NCBI GenBank assembly: GCA_001931905.2
Contig: MSJI02000776.1
Span: forward strand, 1-37,331
Length of the DNA: 37,331 nucleotides
Origin: Cladosporium sp. IMV 00045
Taxonomy: Eukaryota > Ascomycota > Dothideomycetes > Cladosporiales > Cladosporiaceae
Direction of reading: 5' to 3'
Position numbers and translations under genes: made by a program. This document shows, in pieces, positions 8,327-19,377 of the stretch. Each line of letters opens with the position of its first letter. Within the stretch, counting starts at the first letter, position 1. The notes beneath the pieces were generated by a model that was given only the letters and a program-made list of their open reading frames with translations, was not told the origin of the DNA and searched no databases.

Positions 8327-10336
8327 GGGTTGGTGATTGGTTGTTTGGTTGATTGGGTAGTTGTGGGTTTTCTTGGTTGTGGCAGAGTTTGGTTGTGCTG
8401 CGGTATGTTGTGGTGTTGTTAAGTGCGATGCTCACAGCTTGGAGGGGAGAGAAGTGGCCCTTTATTGCGTGTGATAGTTGCATGCTTGTGATTGTAGGTG
8501 CAATTAAGTTGATTTGATGACCATGGGCGAGCGTTCCTTGCGGTTCGACGCTTTGCACACGATAGAGTTGACAACCTGGACAGCTAAGCATGTTGGGCGA
8601 TCCATTCGTTATCCGACGCTTCTATGGTGATAATCAGGGCGTCTGACGACGGCTGAGAATAGCGAGCGTCATTTTCGTGTTGAGTCGTCTCGACGACGGC
8701 AATGAGGATGACCGGTGACAGCTGAGGAAGCCAAGTGCTGTAATTCGTGATCTCAGGTTTCGATGGTAGTATTGAGGGCATATGGGACGGCTGAGCATGT
8801 CGAGCGTCGCGATTCGCTTCTCTGATGGTGACGAGAATAAGCTAAGGAGAGCCATGCTGACAAAGAAAAAATCCAATGTGCTGGGTTAAGTTTATGCTTT
8901 AGAGTTTCGTGGCCACGTGGGAATTGCAGTCTGTCGAGATGCGTGGCTTAAGTGCAAACCGCACTGTGGTCCTACGTCAATTCTTTCTTTGAAAATGTTT
9001 AGAGTAAGACGGAATGAGAAATAGCATCCTGAAATGCAAGTGATGGCGGAAAACCCCCCGTAGAATGCGTGCCTGTGTTGGAGGTTTTGGTTAACGACTT
9101 GAGAGCGTGGGCTGGGTATGGTCCAGGAAAATGGGGATCGGACGGCTTTTGGGTCAGTGACGTTGCATTGGTATACTGTTATTTTCTCTCGCGCATTGGA
9201 CGCAGGTGTTACAAACGACGTCCTGGGTGTTGACGACCGGCAGAAGACAGTCCTCCAGGCGGTCATCGACTCCAGCGCGTACAATCACGGTCATCCGCGA
9301 CACGCGAACGCGCTCAGAAACTGCTTGTTTGTAAGCATTTCAAGATCTGAAGATCGATCGAACAGAGTTCGAAAAGTAGTCAAAACGGCGCGAGCTTGAG
9401 GTGAGTACAGTGCGAAATTACAGTAGGGAGCCATCTCGCCGATGCGCATACACTTTTCGATCTTACTGTGGAGGTGGTCGAGCGTGAACCTTTGATTGTT
9501 CCAGCGACATCTGTGCATGTCCCCAGATGTTGAAGTGTGGAGTTCACTAGCATGCTCGTTGCTCGCTCGCTCGCTCGCCGGAGAAGGAGAGGAGAGTGTT
9601 GGTGGAGGTAGCGTGCCAGCCACGAGTTGGAGAAAGCTGCGGTCGACGGTGGTGAAAACCGAGCAACGGAGACCCTGCGAGACGTCTGAAGCAAGCAACA
9701 GATGAAGCGATCACGAAACGAGCACAGACTGTAACGTCTTGAGTGAGTGCTTGCGACGATAACCCCTGGATGGGAAGAAGTGTCGTCACGCCCAATGCCA
9801 GAGGAGGCAGGTCGAACAAGGGTAGATGCGACCGGCGGGGTCATGGAGTCGCGGGACGCGCAACACATGCAGATGACATTACATATCTCTTGGGGTAAGG
9901 GCATGGGGTTTTCCCACGCTTCGGAGTGATGCAGGGTTTCGGGACGGACTTGGGCTGGGGACTGCCGGGTAGAATACATGTATACAATATGTACCTTAAC
10001 CGACCATGACGAGCAGAACCTCCCAAGGCGGAAGAAGTATGCCTTCGATGACAGCTGTAGCTGAAGCATGTCGAGTATACAATCATCAGATTCGCGGAAG
10101 AGTGCGCCGAGCGCGCTTGTGGCGACGGGAGACACGCATGTGTAGAGTAGGTTTTCAGTTGTCCGGTAGCAGATTGGTTTAGCCCCAGGAGTACGAGCGA
10201 TGGCGTCAAGCACGGGCAGATGCAAATACAGGGAATGCCTCTTAGGACACGCTCTGAAGGATTACTGGCGCGGCGCAGGTGTGTTTGAGGATAGTTATGT
10301 AGAGGGAAGATGAATGGAAGAAAGGGGGGCATCACA

Positions 10337-10344
10337 GTCACGTG
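10337..10344 (+). promoter_or_regulatory. E-box (GTCACGTG)
   Basis: Second exact GTCACGTG in the window, inside the large gene-free gap, about 1.55 kb upstream of the DUF3405 start. Regulatory use is inferred from the motif only. Confidence 0.2.
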
Positions 10345-11330
10345 AGAGTGTGTGACGCCGACAAGGTAGCACAAGAGTCGTTGAGAAGGTTCAAGGTTGA
10401 GATGAAGCACTTCGTCAGCAGTCTCAGGTCGAACATCAATGCCGGCAACGGTCGATGGTGCGACAGAAAGGCCGCGTTGGATGGGGAGAAGGAGGAAGAG
10501 ACGACGGGCCGCAACGATGTCCTAGCACCCATTCTAGGCCTGTCGCAATCATTCGTGCGCTGCAGCACTAGGGACCAAACTACTGTGGACTACTGTATGG
10601 GCGCCAGCAACGGTAGTTCGGAGGCTTGCGCATGCATCATCGTCTTCCACCAGCGCTGCTCTCACCTTACCACGCTTACTTAGCTCGAGAAGGGCTCGAG
10701 GATCTTCTCGCCAAATGAATGTCGCGTCCCAAGGGCGGCAATATCACTGCTGGCATCTTGTTGGGCGAGGCGAGGCCAGGGCGGATTTAGCTCAGGCTAG
10801 TCCGGCCACGCTCTGCACACAAGACTCGAGCAGCAGAGGCCGAGTGCTGGGCGTGGGAGTGAGGATGATGGTCTCGTTAGGTGAGATCTGGGAGAATGCC
10901 GCCGCTCTACTGGACCGGAAGAAAAGGTCTTGCTGGTGAGGAAGCGCGGCGGGCGTGGCGAACCAAGAGATGTAGCGATTGCAGTGTGCCATTATGAATC
11001 CCTTCAACCTCTCAGGCGTGAAGGATGATCAACCCATACTAACCATACTTTGCTAGGCCGTGGCAAATCGGCCTGCGGGCGAATAGACTCTTTCCACCCA
11101 TTTTTCGATTTCCATTCGGTTGCGCGTCCGCGTACCCGTCAATCTCCCGCCACGACGACGCCTGGCCCTGGCTCCATCGTCTCCCTCTCCCCATTTGATC
11201 TCAATAATAATCTCTCGATCAATCACGTCGCCAGTTGTTGCCAGTCGCCGCCAGTCGCCAGACATCAGAGACATTTCTCCGCAGCTCTCTCTGTCTGCTC
11301 CTCCGTCAACCGTCTATCACTCGGTTGACT

Positions 11331-11355
11331 TCCTCCTCCTCCTCCTCCTCCTCCT
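11331..11355 (+). repeat. (TCC)8 microsatellite in a pyrimidine-rich leader
   Basis: About eight TCC units followed by further C/T runs to about 11390. CT-rich tracts just upstream of fungal genes often mark the transcription start zone. This one is about 540 bp upstream of the DUF3405 ATG. Confidence 0.7.
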
Positions 11356-11891
11356 ATTCTCCTCTTTCTCTTCTTTCTTTCCGTCCCGACTCCGTCCCAC
11401 GTTCTCTCTCTTCCTCCATATCTCTCTTTGCTCTCTATACTCCACCCACCCTCTATCGAATCGATTAGTCGGTCAACCAACAGATCGATCAATCATTCAA
11501 ACCACTGGCTGGCCAATCAAACAACCATCCCAACGCTACTATACCAACGGGCCCAAGTGTAGCATTAGCCTTTTCTGCTGCCCTCGAATTCGCCGCCCCC
11601 GCTAGCATTTCACTATCCCCCCAAAGCCCGCGCTTTGCAACCGCCCTCGTCGCTAATCTCGCAAGCACATCCACTCGCCATCCTAGCGTACGACGCCGCC
11701 TCCTGGTACTATTATCTTGTCCCTCTCTCTTTCGCGCTGGCCTTTTGCCTGCCAGCATCTCATCCGCCAACGCCACTTCCTCAAGTCAAGTCGCAAAACT
11801 GGCTGAGACTCCCGATTGGACGACTGATAGCAGTCGCTCCTCAGATGTTGAGAACGAGAAATTCGACCTCCGACCATCTTCTCGCAGCGCA

Positions 11892-14006
11892 ATGAGTTCG
11901 CTTCGCTTGCGCGACCTCAATCCGTTGCGCCTGTTGCACACAAACTTCTCCTACCAGTCACTACCCAACAGCGAGAGCCGAAATGCCTCGCCTTCAAGTA
12001 CCTCTCGCCGGAGATTCGGTGCCGACAAGCTCAGATGCGGCGGTCGTTTTTCCCTCACAAAGATGCTTGCGCTGGCGATAGGATCTTTTGTCTGCTTCGC
12101 GCTGATGGCTCGCGGCGGCTACCATCATGTTCACCAGCGACAAGACCATACTGAGGCCGATGAGCCTCCTCCTTTTTACTGGCAGGTCTTCTCGCGATTA
12201 GACGGTTACTACAATGGCATTCGAACAATCGTGCCGTACAGCAATGTCACCACTGAGAACAGATACAACGCTTCAGAACCGCCTAGATACCAAAAGCCCA
12301 GGGATTTGCCTAAGGAGCCTCCCATCGATCCCATCAAGTACGACCCTTATCCCGACTACGATTCCAGCGAGTACCTGAAGACCCATCACGAAGTGCACGC
12401 ATGCTATCTGGACGAGGAGGAGACGATTCCCGTACCCGATGTGTACGCGTACCCTGGAGTCCCTGAAGTGTATCCTGAGCCTTTCTACGGTTCATATACT
12501 GCCCTCGGCATGCGCGAAGACGTCTGCTTCGATCGCTATGGACGATTGGGCGCATACGGCTACGGTGACGCAAAGAGCAGCAAGGCAAACCACGGCCTTG
12601 GAATTAAATCAGAAAAAGCCGGCAGCCACAAGGTTTGGGAGAAAATTGGACACACCGACTACACCAATGTCAACTGGGACAAGGCGCAAAAGCGATGCTA
12701 CGAGAAGAACAAGGCCAGATTTACAAAGGACCAGCCCAATGGCAAGGAACGCGTTAAGCGTCACGCCTACGTTCTGAGGACATGGACTGGCTTCAAGTAT
12801 ACCGACCACCACATCATGACCCTGCGTGCCCAGATCAACGAGCTTGCGCTCAAGTCTGGCGGCGAGTACGACGTGCATTTCCTTGTCCATGTCAAGGACG
12901 ACAGCATTCCCATCTGGGCTGACCAGGACGTGTACAATCAAATCATCGAGGAGAACGTTCCTGAGGAGTTCCGCGGCCTCGCGACTCTCTGGTCGGAGAA
13001 GCAGATGGAGATGTACTACCCTGACCCCTTCCCTGACAACTTCATCAACATGGCAGGCTCCTCCATTCACGGCGTCTACCGATCTGCCCACTTTGCGATT
13101 CAGTGGTTCAGCCAACAGTTCCCCGAATATGACTTCGTCTGGAACTGGGAGATGGATCTGCGATACACTGGACACTACTACGAGTTCAACAACCGCATCG
13201 GTGAGTGGGGCAAGGACCAGCCGCGCAAAGGCCTCTGGGAGCGCAACGAACGCTTCTACATCCCTGGTATCCACGGCAGCTACGAGAACTTCACCAAGTT
13301 CGTCGGCGAAGAGATGAAGACGAGGGACATCCCCCAGAACGACCCGATCGAACACGGCCCTCACCCAGTCTGGGGACCAGTCAACAGCTTCCCCAACGCC
13401 GGTCTCCTCGAAGCGCCCGCCAACACCACCCCTCCCACCACCTACGACCGCGACGACTACTCATGGGGCGTGGGCGAAGACGCCGACCTCCTTACCTTCA
13501 ACCCGATCTTCGACCCCAGCAAAACCAACTGGGTCTTCCGCGAAGACGTAACAGGCTACGACAACACCCTCCCCATCCCACCCCGCCGCGTCGCCATCAT
13601 CACCGTGGCGCGCCTCTCGCGCCGCCTGCTCGACACCATGCACGAGGAAACCTGGCGCATGCGCCACTCCATGTTCCCCGAAATGTGGCCCCCGTCCGTC
13701 GCGCTGCACCACGGGCTCAAAGCCGCCTACGTGCCGCACCCGGTCTACTTCGACCGCGACTGGGACCTGGACTACATGAACCAGGTCTTCAACTACCCGG
13801 CCAACAAGGAAGCGAGCACCTTCGGCTGGGGCGAGCACAACATGCTTGGCAGCAGCTTCTACTACAACGCCGGCTTCTCCGGCGCGCTGTGGCGTCGCTG
13901 GCTGGGCAAGGACGAGAACGGCGAGGGCGGGCGCGCCGAGGAGGAAAGCGGTACCGGTCGCATGTGTTTGAGGCCGGTGCTGCATCACCCTATCAAGGGC
14001 GAGTGA
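11892..14006 (+). CDS. DUF3405 family protein, type II membrane protein (Golgi/ER-like), 704 aa
   Basis: The first in-frame ATG is at 11892; the frame is open upstream but has no ATG. A 55-residue Ser/Arg-rich cytoplasmic tail precedes one transmembrane helix at about residues 56-74 (MLALAIGSFVCFALMARGG), then a large lumenal domain with Asn-glycosylation sequons (e.g. NVTT). The block reading YPGVPEVYPEPFYGSY and the following MREDVCFDRYGRLGAYGYG are hallmarks of the fungal DUF3405 family. WNWEMDLRYTGHYYEF (from about residue 417) holds an acidic EMD triad that could bind a metal-nucleotide sugar. The domain continues to PALHHGLKAAYVPHPVYFDRDWD-type sequence and ends near the C-terminus, so it appears full length. 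The family is thought to be glycosyltransferase-like, but no reaction is established. Single exon, strong C/G third-position bias. Confidence 0.9.
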   Translation: MSSLRLRDLNPLRLLHTNFSYQSLPNSESRNASPSSTSRRRFGADKLRCGGRFSLTKMLALAIGSFVCFALMARGGYHHVHQRQDHTEADEPPPFYWQVFSRLDGYYNGIRTIVPYSNVTTENRYNASEPPRYQKPRDLPKEPPIDPIKYDPYPDYDSSEYLKTHHEVHACYLDEEETIPVPDVYAYPGVPEVYPEPFYGSYTALGMREDVCFDRYGRLGAYGYGDAKSSKANHGLGIKSEKAGSHKVWEKIGHTDYTNVNWDKAQKRCYEKNKARFTKDQPNGKERVKRHAYVLRTWTGFKYTDHHIMTLRAQINELALKSGGEYDVHFLVHVKDDSIPIWADQDVYNQIIEENVPEEFRGLATLWSEKQMEMYYPDPFPDNFINMAGSSIHGVYRSAHFAIQWFSQQFPEYDFVWNWEMDLRYTGHYYEFNNRIGEWGKDQPRKGLWERNERFYIPGIHGSYENFTKFVGEEMKTRDIPQNDPIEHGPHPVWGPVNSFPNAGLLEAPANTTPPTTYDRDDYSWGVGEDADLLTFNPIFDPSKTNWVFREDVTGYDNTLPIPPRRVAIITVARLSRRLLDTMHEETWRMRHSMFPEMWPPSVALHHGLKAAYVPHPVYFDRDWDLDYMNQVFNYPANKEASTFGWGEHNMLGSSFYYNAGFSGALWRRWLGKDENGEGGRAEEESGTGRMCLRPVLHHPIKGE

Positions 14007-17000
14007 GCGAGGCGTTGAAAATCAAGAGTCACGTCGGGAAGAACAAAGTCATGAATTTTTGGATAAGGGTCGGTTTTGATTTTTTGCGCTTTCCTTTTTG
14101 TTAACTCTTTCGCAAAAGGCATGGGAGACGGTGTCAGAACAATAGTCTCGAGGAGCCGATGGGAGGGATGGTGTTTTCCTCGCTTTGTTTCCTCTTTCTT
14201 TTTCTTTTCTTTCTTTTCTCTCTTTTTCTGTACATACGTACAGTGCGCTGCATAAGGCGAGCGGCGCAATAGACGGTGTGTGTTTTTCTTTCGTCAGACA
14301 ACTGACCCTCTCTTTTTGTTTTTCCTTTTCTGTTTCTTGGATACACCATTGGAGAAGAAGAGAAGATACATGGAGTGTAAAAAGCTCGTGGGCGTTTTTC
14401 TCTTTGGGAGTCTTGACTTTCATCACACAGTCCATTTACCAACGCATGGAAGAGAGGAGGCAGCATCATCTTTTTTCTCTCTTTTTGTCCTGTAAAAACA
14501 TAACCATAGATATGGATATCTTTATTATCATCTTACCGGGTTTCAAGAGAAATGTCTTTCATTGTTTGTATCCTTCGCCCTTTCTAGTGTTCTCTTCTGC
14601 CTCGCTTTCGAGAATCCCTTCGCCCCCGATGCCACCTTCAAACAAAACGGCAGTCCAACGCGTTGATCTCCATTGACACATACGTACATGTAGGTGAACA
14701 TGCATCCCACCGGAAGGACTCATCAGTCAGCCATACCGTCAAACAACCGAACAAAAAACCACAATTAAGGAATAAACCCCTAAAGCAGACAGAGGCCCCA
14801 TCACGCCAGCACTGCCCTGCCCCTGCCCCTGCCCCAAACCAACAAATCACAAACCTCATCAAGAAAAAACTCACGCGGCAGCCGCTGCAGCAGCAGCAGC
14901 GCGCAGAAAGTCCCTAAAAATCCGCTGAGGTCATGGTGCATGGCGGCCGGGCGTTGCATGCATGCTTTTTGTGTTTGGGTGCAGGGTTTAACCCTCCCGG
15001 CGGCGCGGGAGGAAACGTCACTCACCAGGGCATCATTGATTGAGCATTGGAGGAGTGGGATTGAGAGCGACTTTGCTGGTGTGCTGGGCGTTTGTGTGAG
15101 AGGACATCGTTTGGTTTTTGACTCTGCTCTCTTTATGCTGCGAGGGAATATTGCTGTGGTCTAGTCGACTTGCTGGTTTGATGAATGTATTCTCAGGCTT
15201 TGCTCGCTGACGAAAACTTCAAGTCAGCGAAAAAGATTGGCTTGGAATCTAGCCCTTCTTTCCTTCTGCAGGCGCACATGGCACGGATGGCCTCTCTGAC
15301 TCTCTGGCTTGTTTTGTCAATTTTTCTGCTCTCGCTCCAACTCTGTCGGCGGCGCCGTTGACGCCAAATAATGAGACAGGTACTGTGGATACATGCAGGA
15401 CCCTGGTACTGGGAGAGGGCGGCGGCGGAGGCGGAATGATGTATGACGCGCTTTGATGGTGGAGGTTGAGGGTGCCCTCTCTCCCATTTACTTTCTTGAG
15501 AGGTGATCAATAATGTGCACACCAGGGAGAGGAAGGTTTGAGATCTGTGCCCCGGATGCCTGGGATCTTGCATCGGTCTCTCTCTTTATTGATGCTGGCA
15601 TATACCGCGGAGCGGCAGGCATTTGGGTTCGCGACTACTATGCATGCAGATTGGTGCATGTGCTGCATGTTTACGCCCGGCTGTCGTGGAAAGGGTTTCG
15701 TGTAGCCGCGTGTATCTTACCAGATAAGATCTACTGTTTGTGTGTGTCCATCCATGCTGCAGAAAGACGTTTTGGTTGATCAATATTGACAGACGTGTAT
15801 ATCCGGATTCACTTCTGCTTTCTCGCGCCTCACGGCTATATGCATATGTATCTGTTTTGCAAAGCCGTATACGTGGTCATCGCCATCCTTCATCATCAGT
15901 TGTCACCTGTGCGCGGTGCGCTACTGTTAGCATGAGCGGGTCAGCCAGCGGCGAGGCCATCAAGGCCATGGCGCCATGATGTATTTGCCCTCTTCCTACC
16001 TGATTTTGCCTGCCGTCCGACAGATGGGCGAGCTTGGATGCTCTCGTCGTAGTCGGTGATATCTTTATTGTTTGTCGTCGTCCCTGTCTCGTGCAGTCAC
16101 CACCTCTATCAGTTTGTCTTTCACCGTCCTGTCCTGTCAGATCTTGCAAGCAGTCCAAGTTTCGCAACGGTCGCAGCCCTTTTCTATACCAGCCCCACCC
16201 TTCCCTTCGCACATTATCCTGCTCTTACGTCCATTCCTTGGAAGGCTACGGTGTTCGCCTCAAGCGAACCAACGACAGTTCAGCACCATCAGGTCCGCAA
16301 TTCCCCGGCTCGGATCATCGCCAATCTGTCGTCCACCCTGTCAGCCAGCCGGCCTACCGACGCCGTTTGTGCATCATCGCCTCGCCGGTAGTGTGCTGTG
16401 ACGCAGCAGAGCATCCTCAGTAACCTCATCGGGTCGTCATTCTCAGGCCTGCTAGTTGTGGAGAGTCAGGCCTAGTCTTTACGCTTGTCGTTGTTGCGAG
16501 GAACAACAGCAGAAACTACCAGACTACTACTGTGCGAGCACTCATGGGCGGCATGTGGAAAATCGAGGTGAGTAGTACCATCAAGTCTCGCGCACGCTAT
16601 TCCTGTCGATGATGCCCACGGTGCACCCTATCGCATCACATCCTGCTTTGTGTCGACGATGCAATTGCGTTTGCACCCCCTGCCGTCATCTGCCCCAAGG
16701 CAAGATCGCCGCGCATCGTTGTGCCTGGGGGGCAGAAATGCTCTTCTCCCCTCGTGGGTGGGCAGACTCTGAGATTGCATCGGCTCTTTGTCTGCCACTT
16801 ATGACGTATGGCTCCTCACATCACTTCTTCCCACTGCCTCTGCACCCTACCTTTACCACCAACTTACCTCACGCCCTCCCCTCCCTCTGACCAACCCCCC
16901 CCGTTTCCCTCCCGTATCGCACCGCTTTACTTTATCCTCCTCCGACTTCACTTCACTTGTCTCCCAATCATACCGCGTTCACACTGCGTTGCTTGATCGT

Positions 17001-17113
17001 CTTTTGCCCCTCACCTTCCATTGATCAGCCCTCTCACAACTCCACCGCACGCCACCACTGCTTCTGCTTTACATACGGCCGGGATACATCACACGCGAGC
17101 CGCGTCTCTAACC
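14007..17113. other. 3.1 kb intergenic: 3' UTR of the DUF3405 gene and promoter/leader of the kinase gene
   Basis: Positions 14080-14640 are T/C-rich and probably untranslated sequence of the preceding gene. The middle shows nothing I can support. Positions 16000-17113 are pyrimidine-rich and belong to the kinase's promoter and leader. A good GAG|GTGAGT donor at 16568 suggests an intron in the 5' untranslated region. Confidence 0.5.
16568..16573 (+). promoter_or_regulatory. Candidate 5'-UTR splice donor upstream of the kinase gene
   Basis: The sequence GAG|GTGAGT is a near-ideal donor. It follows a short ATG-started stretch at 16544. Pyrimidine tracts and AG dinucleotides occur before the kinase ATG at 17114 (e.g. 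ATCAG ending at 17028), so an intron of roughly 460 nt is possible. No transcript evidence. Confidence 0.3.
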
Positions 17114-19377
17114 ATGTCGACGATACAGAACCTCAAGAATTTCATACGCCACGGCAAGCAGGCTCGTGAGGCCCGCTCGCCGCAGGACCAGGCCACCACA
17201 CATGTCTCCAACGTCCACGCACAGCAGCACCGCGGTGGCAACTACAGCAATGCTCCTCCCCCGACCGCACCAGCTGCCAGTGAACCCAATTACGGACAAC
17301 ACAAGCCCTTGCAAGGACATGCCCAGCCCCAGCAGGACTATTCCGCCGCTCCTGTAGACAACCGAAACGTCGCCGCCAAAGCCGGACACGCCGCCGCCAA
17401 CGCCGTCGATGACCGACAGAAGCGTGATCGCCAACAGAAGGAGCAGGACAACTCTGTCCTTGAGCGTATAGTTGCCGAAGAGCGCGAGAGCAAAGGCAAA
17501 CTTCCCCGCTACCCCGGTCTGGAGCGGTATACTCTGATTGAGAAGATGGGAGACGGCGCCTTCAGCAACGTCTACCGCGCCAAGGATAACGAGGGCCAGT
17601 ACCAGGAGGTCGCTATCAAGGTCGTCCGCAAGTTCGAAATGAACTCAACACAGGTACGTTGTTCACATCCAGCATAATTCCCTGCACATCAGCCGCAATC
17701 CCATCTCTCGTTCTGCTCTGCGTTAGCATTACCTTGAAGAACACATGCCAACCAGTGGCGATTTAACAGACAGAGGCAAAGAACGTGATGAAACCCACAG
17801 AGGTGCGCAGTGCTTGTTCATTCGATATAGTTTATCCCCCTCCTGCGTTCCGCCTCTACCCATCGCCGAGTCCACGCCGATTCGCCAGCCCTGTGGACTC
17901 ATGCTGACTTTGCCTCCCCAGCGAGCGAACATTCTCAAGGAAGTTCAAATCATGCGCAACCTCGATCACCCCAACATTGTTCAGCTTGTGGAGTTCAGCG
18001 AAGCCAAGCAATACTACTACATCGTCCTCGAGCTCTGCCCTGGTGGCGAGCTCTTCCACCAGATCGTCCGTTTGACCTACTTCAGCGAAGACCTGTCGAG
18101 ACATGTCATCAAGCAAGTCGCAGAGTCATTGCTGTACCTGCACGAAGAGGCTGGCGTTGTGCATCGGTAAGTCGAGTTGAATATCTGCATAGCGACGTGA
18201 ACTAACATTGCCCAGCGATATCAAACCAGAGAACTTGCTGTTCTACCCCATTCCATTCATTCCCACGAAGAACCCAAAGCCTAAAGCCCCTGGTGACGAA
18301 GACAAGGAAGACGAGGGTGAATTCATCACTGGCCGTGGCTCCGGTGGCATCGGTCGCGTCAAGATTGCAGACTTCGGCCTCTCAAAGGTCATCTGGGATC
18401 ACCAAACGATGACCCCTTGCGGCACCGTCGGCTACACTGCACCTGAGATTGTCAAGGACGAGCGCTACTCCAAGAGTGTTGACATGTGGGCTCTTGGCTG
18501 TGTGCTTTACACCCTTCTCTGCGGCTTCCCTCCATTTTACGACGAGAGCATCCAGGTCCTCACCGAGAAGGTCGCGCGTGGCCAGTACACTTTCCTCTCG
18601 CCGTGGTGGGATGACATTTCGAAGAGCGCCCAGGACCTTGTCTCGCACTTGCTCACCGTTGACCCTGAAAAGCGTTACGATATCAAGCAGTTCTTGGATC
18701 ACCCTTGGATCCGCCAAACTGATGAGACCACCTACGCTGCTGCCGACGCCCCTCCTCTTGCCACACCCTTGGCTACTCGCCAAGGACAGATGTCTGCCGG
18801 TTCCACTGGCTCAGGTCAGGACCCCTTGAAGCAGGATTTCAGCTACTTGAAGGACACCCCCGGTGGCAAGGCAGAGGACTTCCGTTCTCCCGGTGCCGTC
18901 AACCTCCGTGAGGTGTTCGACGTTAGCTACTCCGTCCACCGCCAGGAAGAGGAGGGCAAGCGCCGCAAGAACTTCACCCAGGGCTACCGTGGCGCCGCAC
19001 CCATGAACGCCCTCAACCCTCTGGACGAGGAGTACGATGACGAGCAGGACGAGGGCGTCTCGCAACCATACTCAGCCAACTCCGCCAATCCACCAGCCAA
19101 GCTTCCCAAGGGCGGTGCCAACCCTGACGTCGGCGGTGTTGAGAAGCAAATGCGTAACACGTCGCTCTCGGCCGCCGCTCAGGCGCGGCAGGCAAACGCA
19201 CCCAGGCAGGCACCGACGCAGAGGGGTTATGGCCAACACAGCCCCGAAGTCGCCGCGGCGGCGAAGAAACAGGTCCGCAACAAGGGCGCCTTCGAGCTCA
19301 GCCTTGACAACGCCACTTTGCTGGGCAGGCGTGGAAAGAAGGGCCCGAGCAACCTGCGCGAGCAGATGGTGCAGTAA
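17114..19377 (+). CDS. srk1: Srk1/Rck2-like serine/threonine protein kinase (CAMK group), 648 aa
   Basis: Three exons: 17114-17653, 17922-18166 and 18216-19377. The ATG at 17114 has an ACC context and opens with STIQNLKNFIRHGKQAR, the typical N-terminus of fungal Srk1 homologues. The kinase domain spans about residues 139-427: glycine loop GDGAFSNVY, VAIK lysine 169, HRD at 261-263, DFG at 314-316 and APE at 337-339. About 45 residues are inserted between the catalytic loop and DFG, including acidic GDEDKEDEGE, as is usual in Rck2/Srk1. The C-terminal tail has a conserved block, FELSLDNATLLGRRGKKG. In yeasts these kinases are activated by the Hog1/Sty1 stress MAPK and affect translation and mitotic entry. 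That role here is inferred from family membership. Intron 1 (268 nt) is unusually long; intron 2 (49 nt) has a perfect CTAAC branch point. Confidence 0.93.
17654..17921 (+). other. Intron 1 of the kinase gene (268 nt)
   Basis: Donor GTACGT after CAG, acceptor CTCCCCAG, branch-like CTGAC at 17904-17908; phase 0. It interrupts the gene just after the VAIK lysine region. It is about four times longer than other introns in the window. An ATG at 17745 inside it is in frame with exon 2. Confidence 0.75.

Larger units (their letters stand above)
8296..11891. other. 3.6 kb region without a convincing gene
   Basis: This is the largest gene-free gap here. It covers the promoter of the small gene (left) and the promoter plus probable long leader of the DUF3405 gene (right). 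Several long overlapping frames exist on the minus strand (9380-10225, 281 codons; 9841-10410, 189 codons). They lack domains and overlap one another, and I read them as chance. An E-box GTCACGTG occurs at 10337-10344. From about 11300 the plus strand is strongly pyrimidine-rich, typical of a fungal promoter/leader. Confidence 0.5.

Noticed and set aside
9380..10225. 281-codon minus-strand frame
   Set aside because: No domain, no gene-like codon bias, Ser/Arg/Cys-rich, overlapped by other equally open frames; treated as chance or non-coding RNA.
12609..14104. Long frames on both strands inside the DUF3405 gene (12609-13364 minus, 13205-14104 plus, 13461-13988 minus)
   Set aside because: Shadows of a GC3-rich gene; compositions are Arg/Pro/His- or Val/Glu-rich without domains.
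14185..14676. 163-codon plus-strand frame rich in Phe and Ser that looks like a membrane protein
   Set aside because: Product of a T/C-rich 3' untranslated region; the hydrophobicity comes from base composition.
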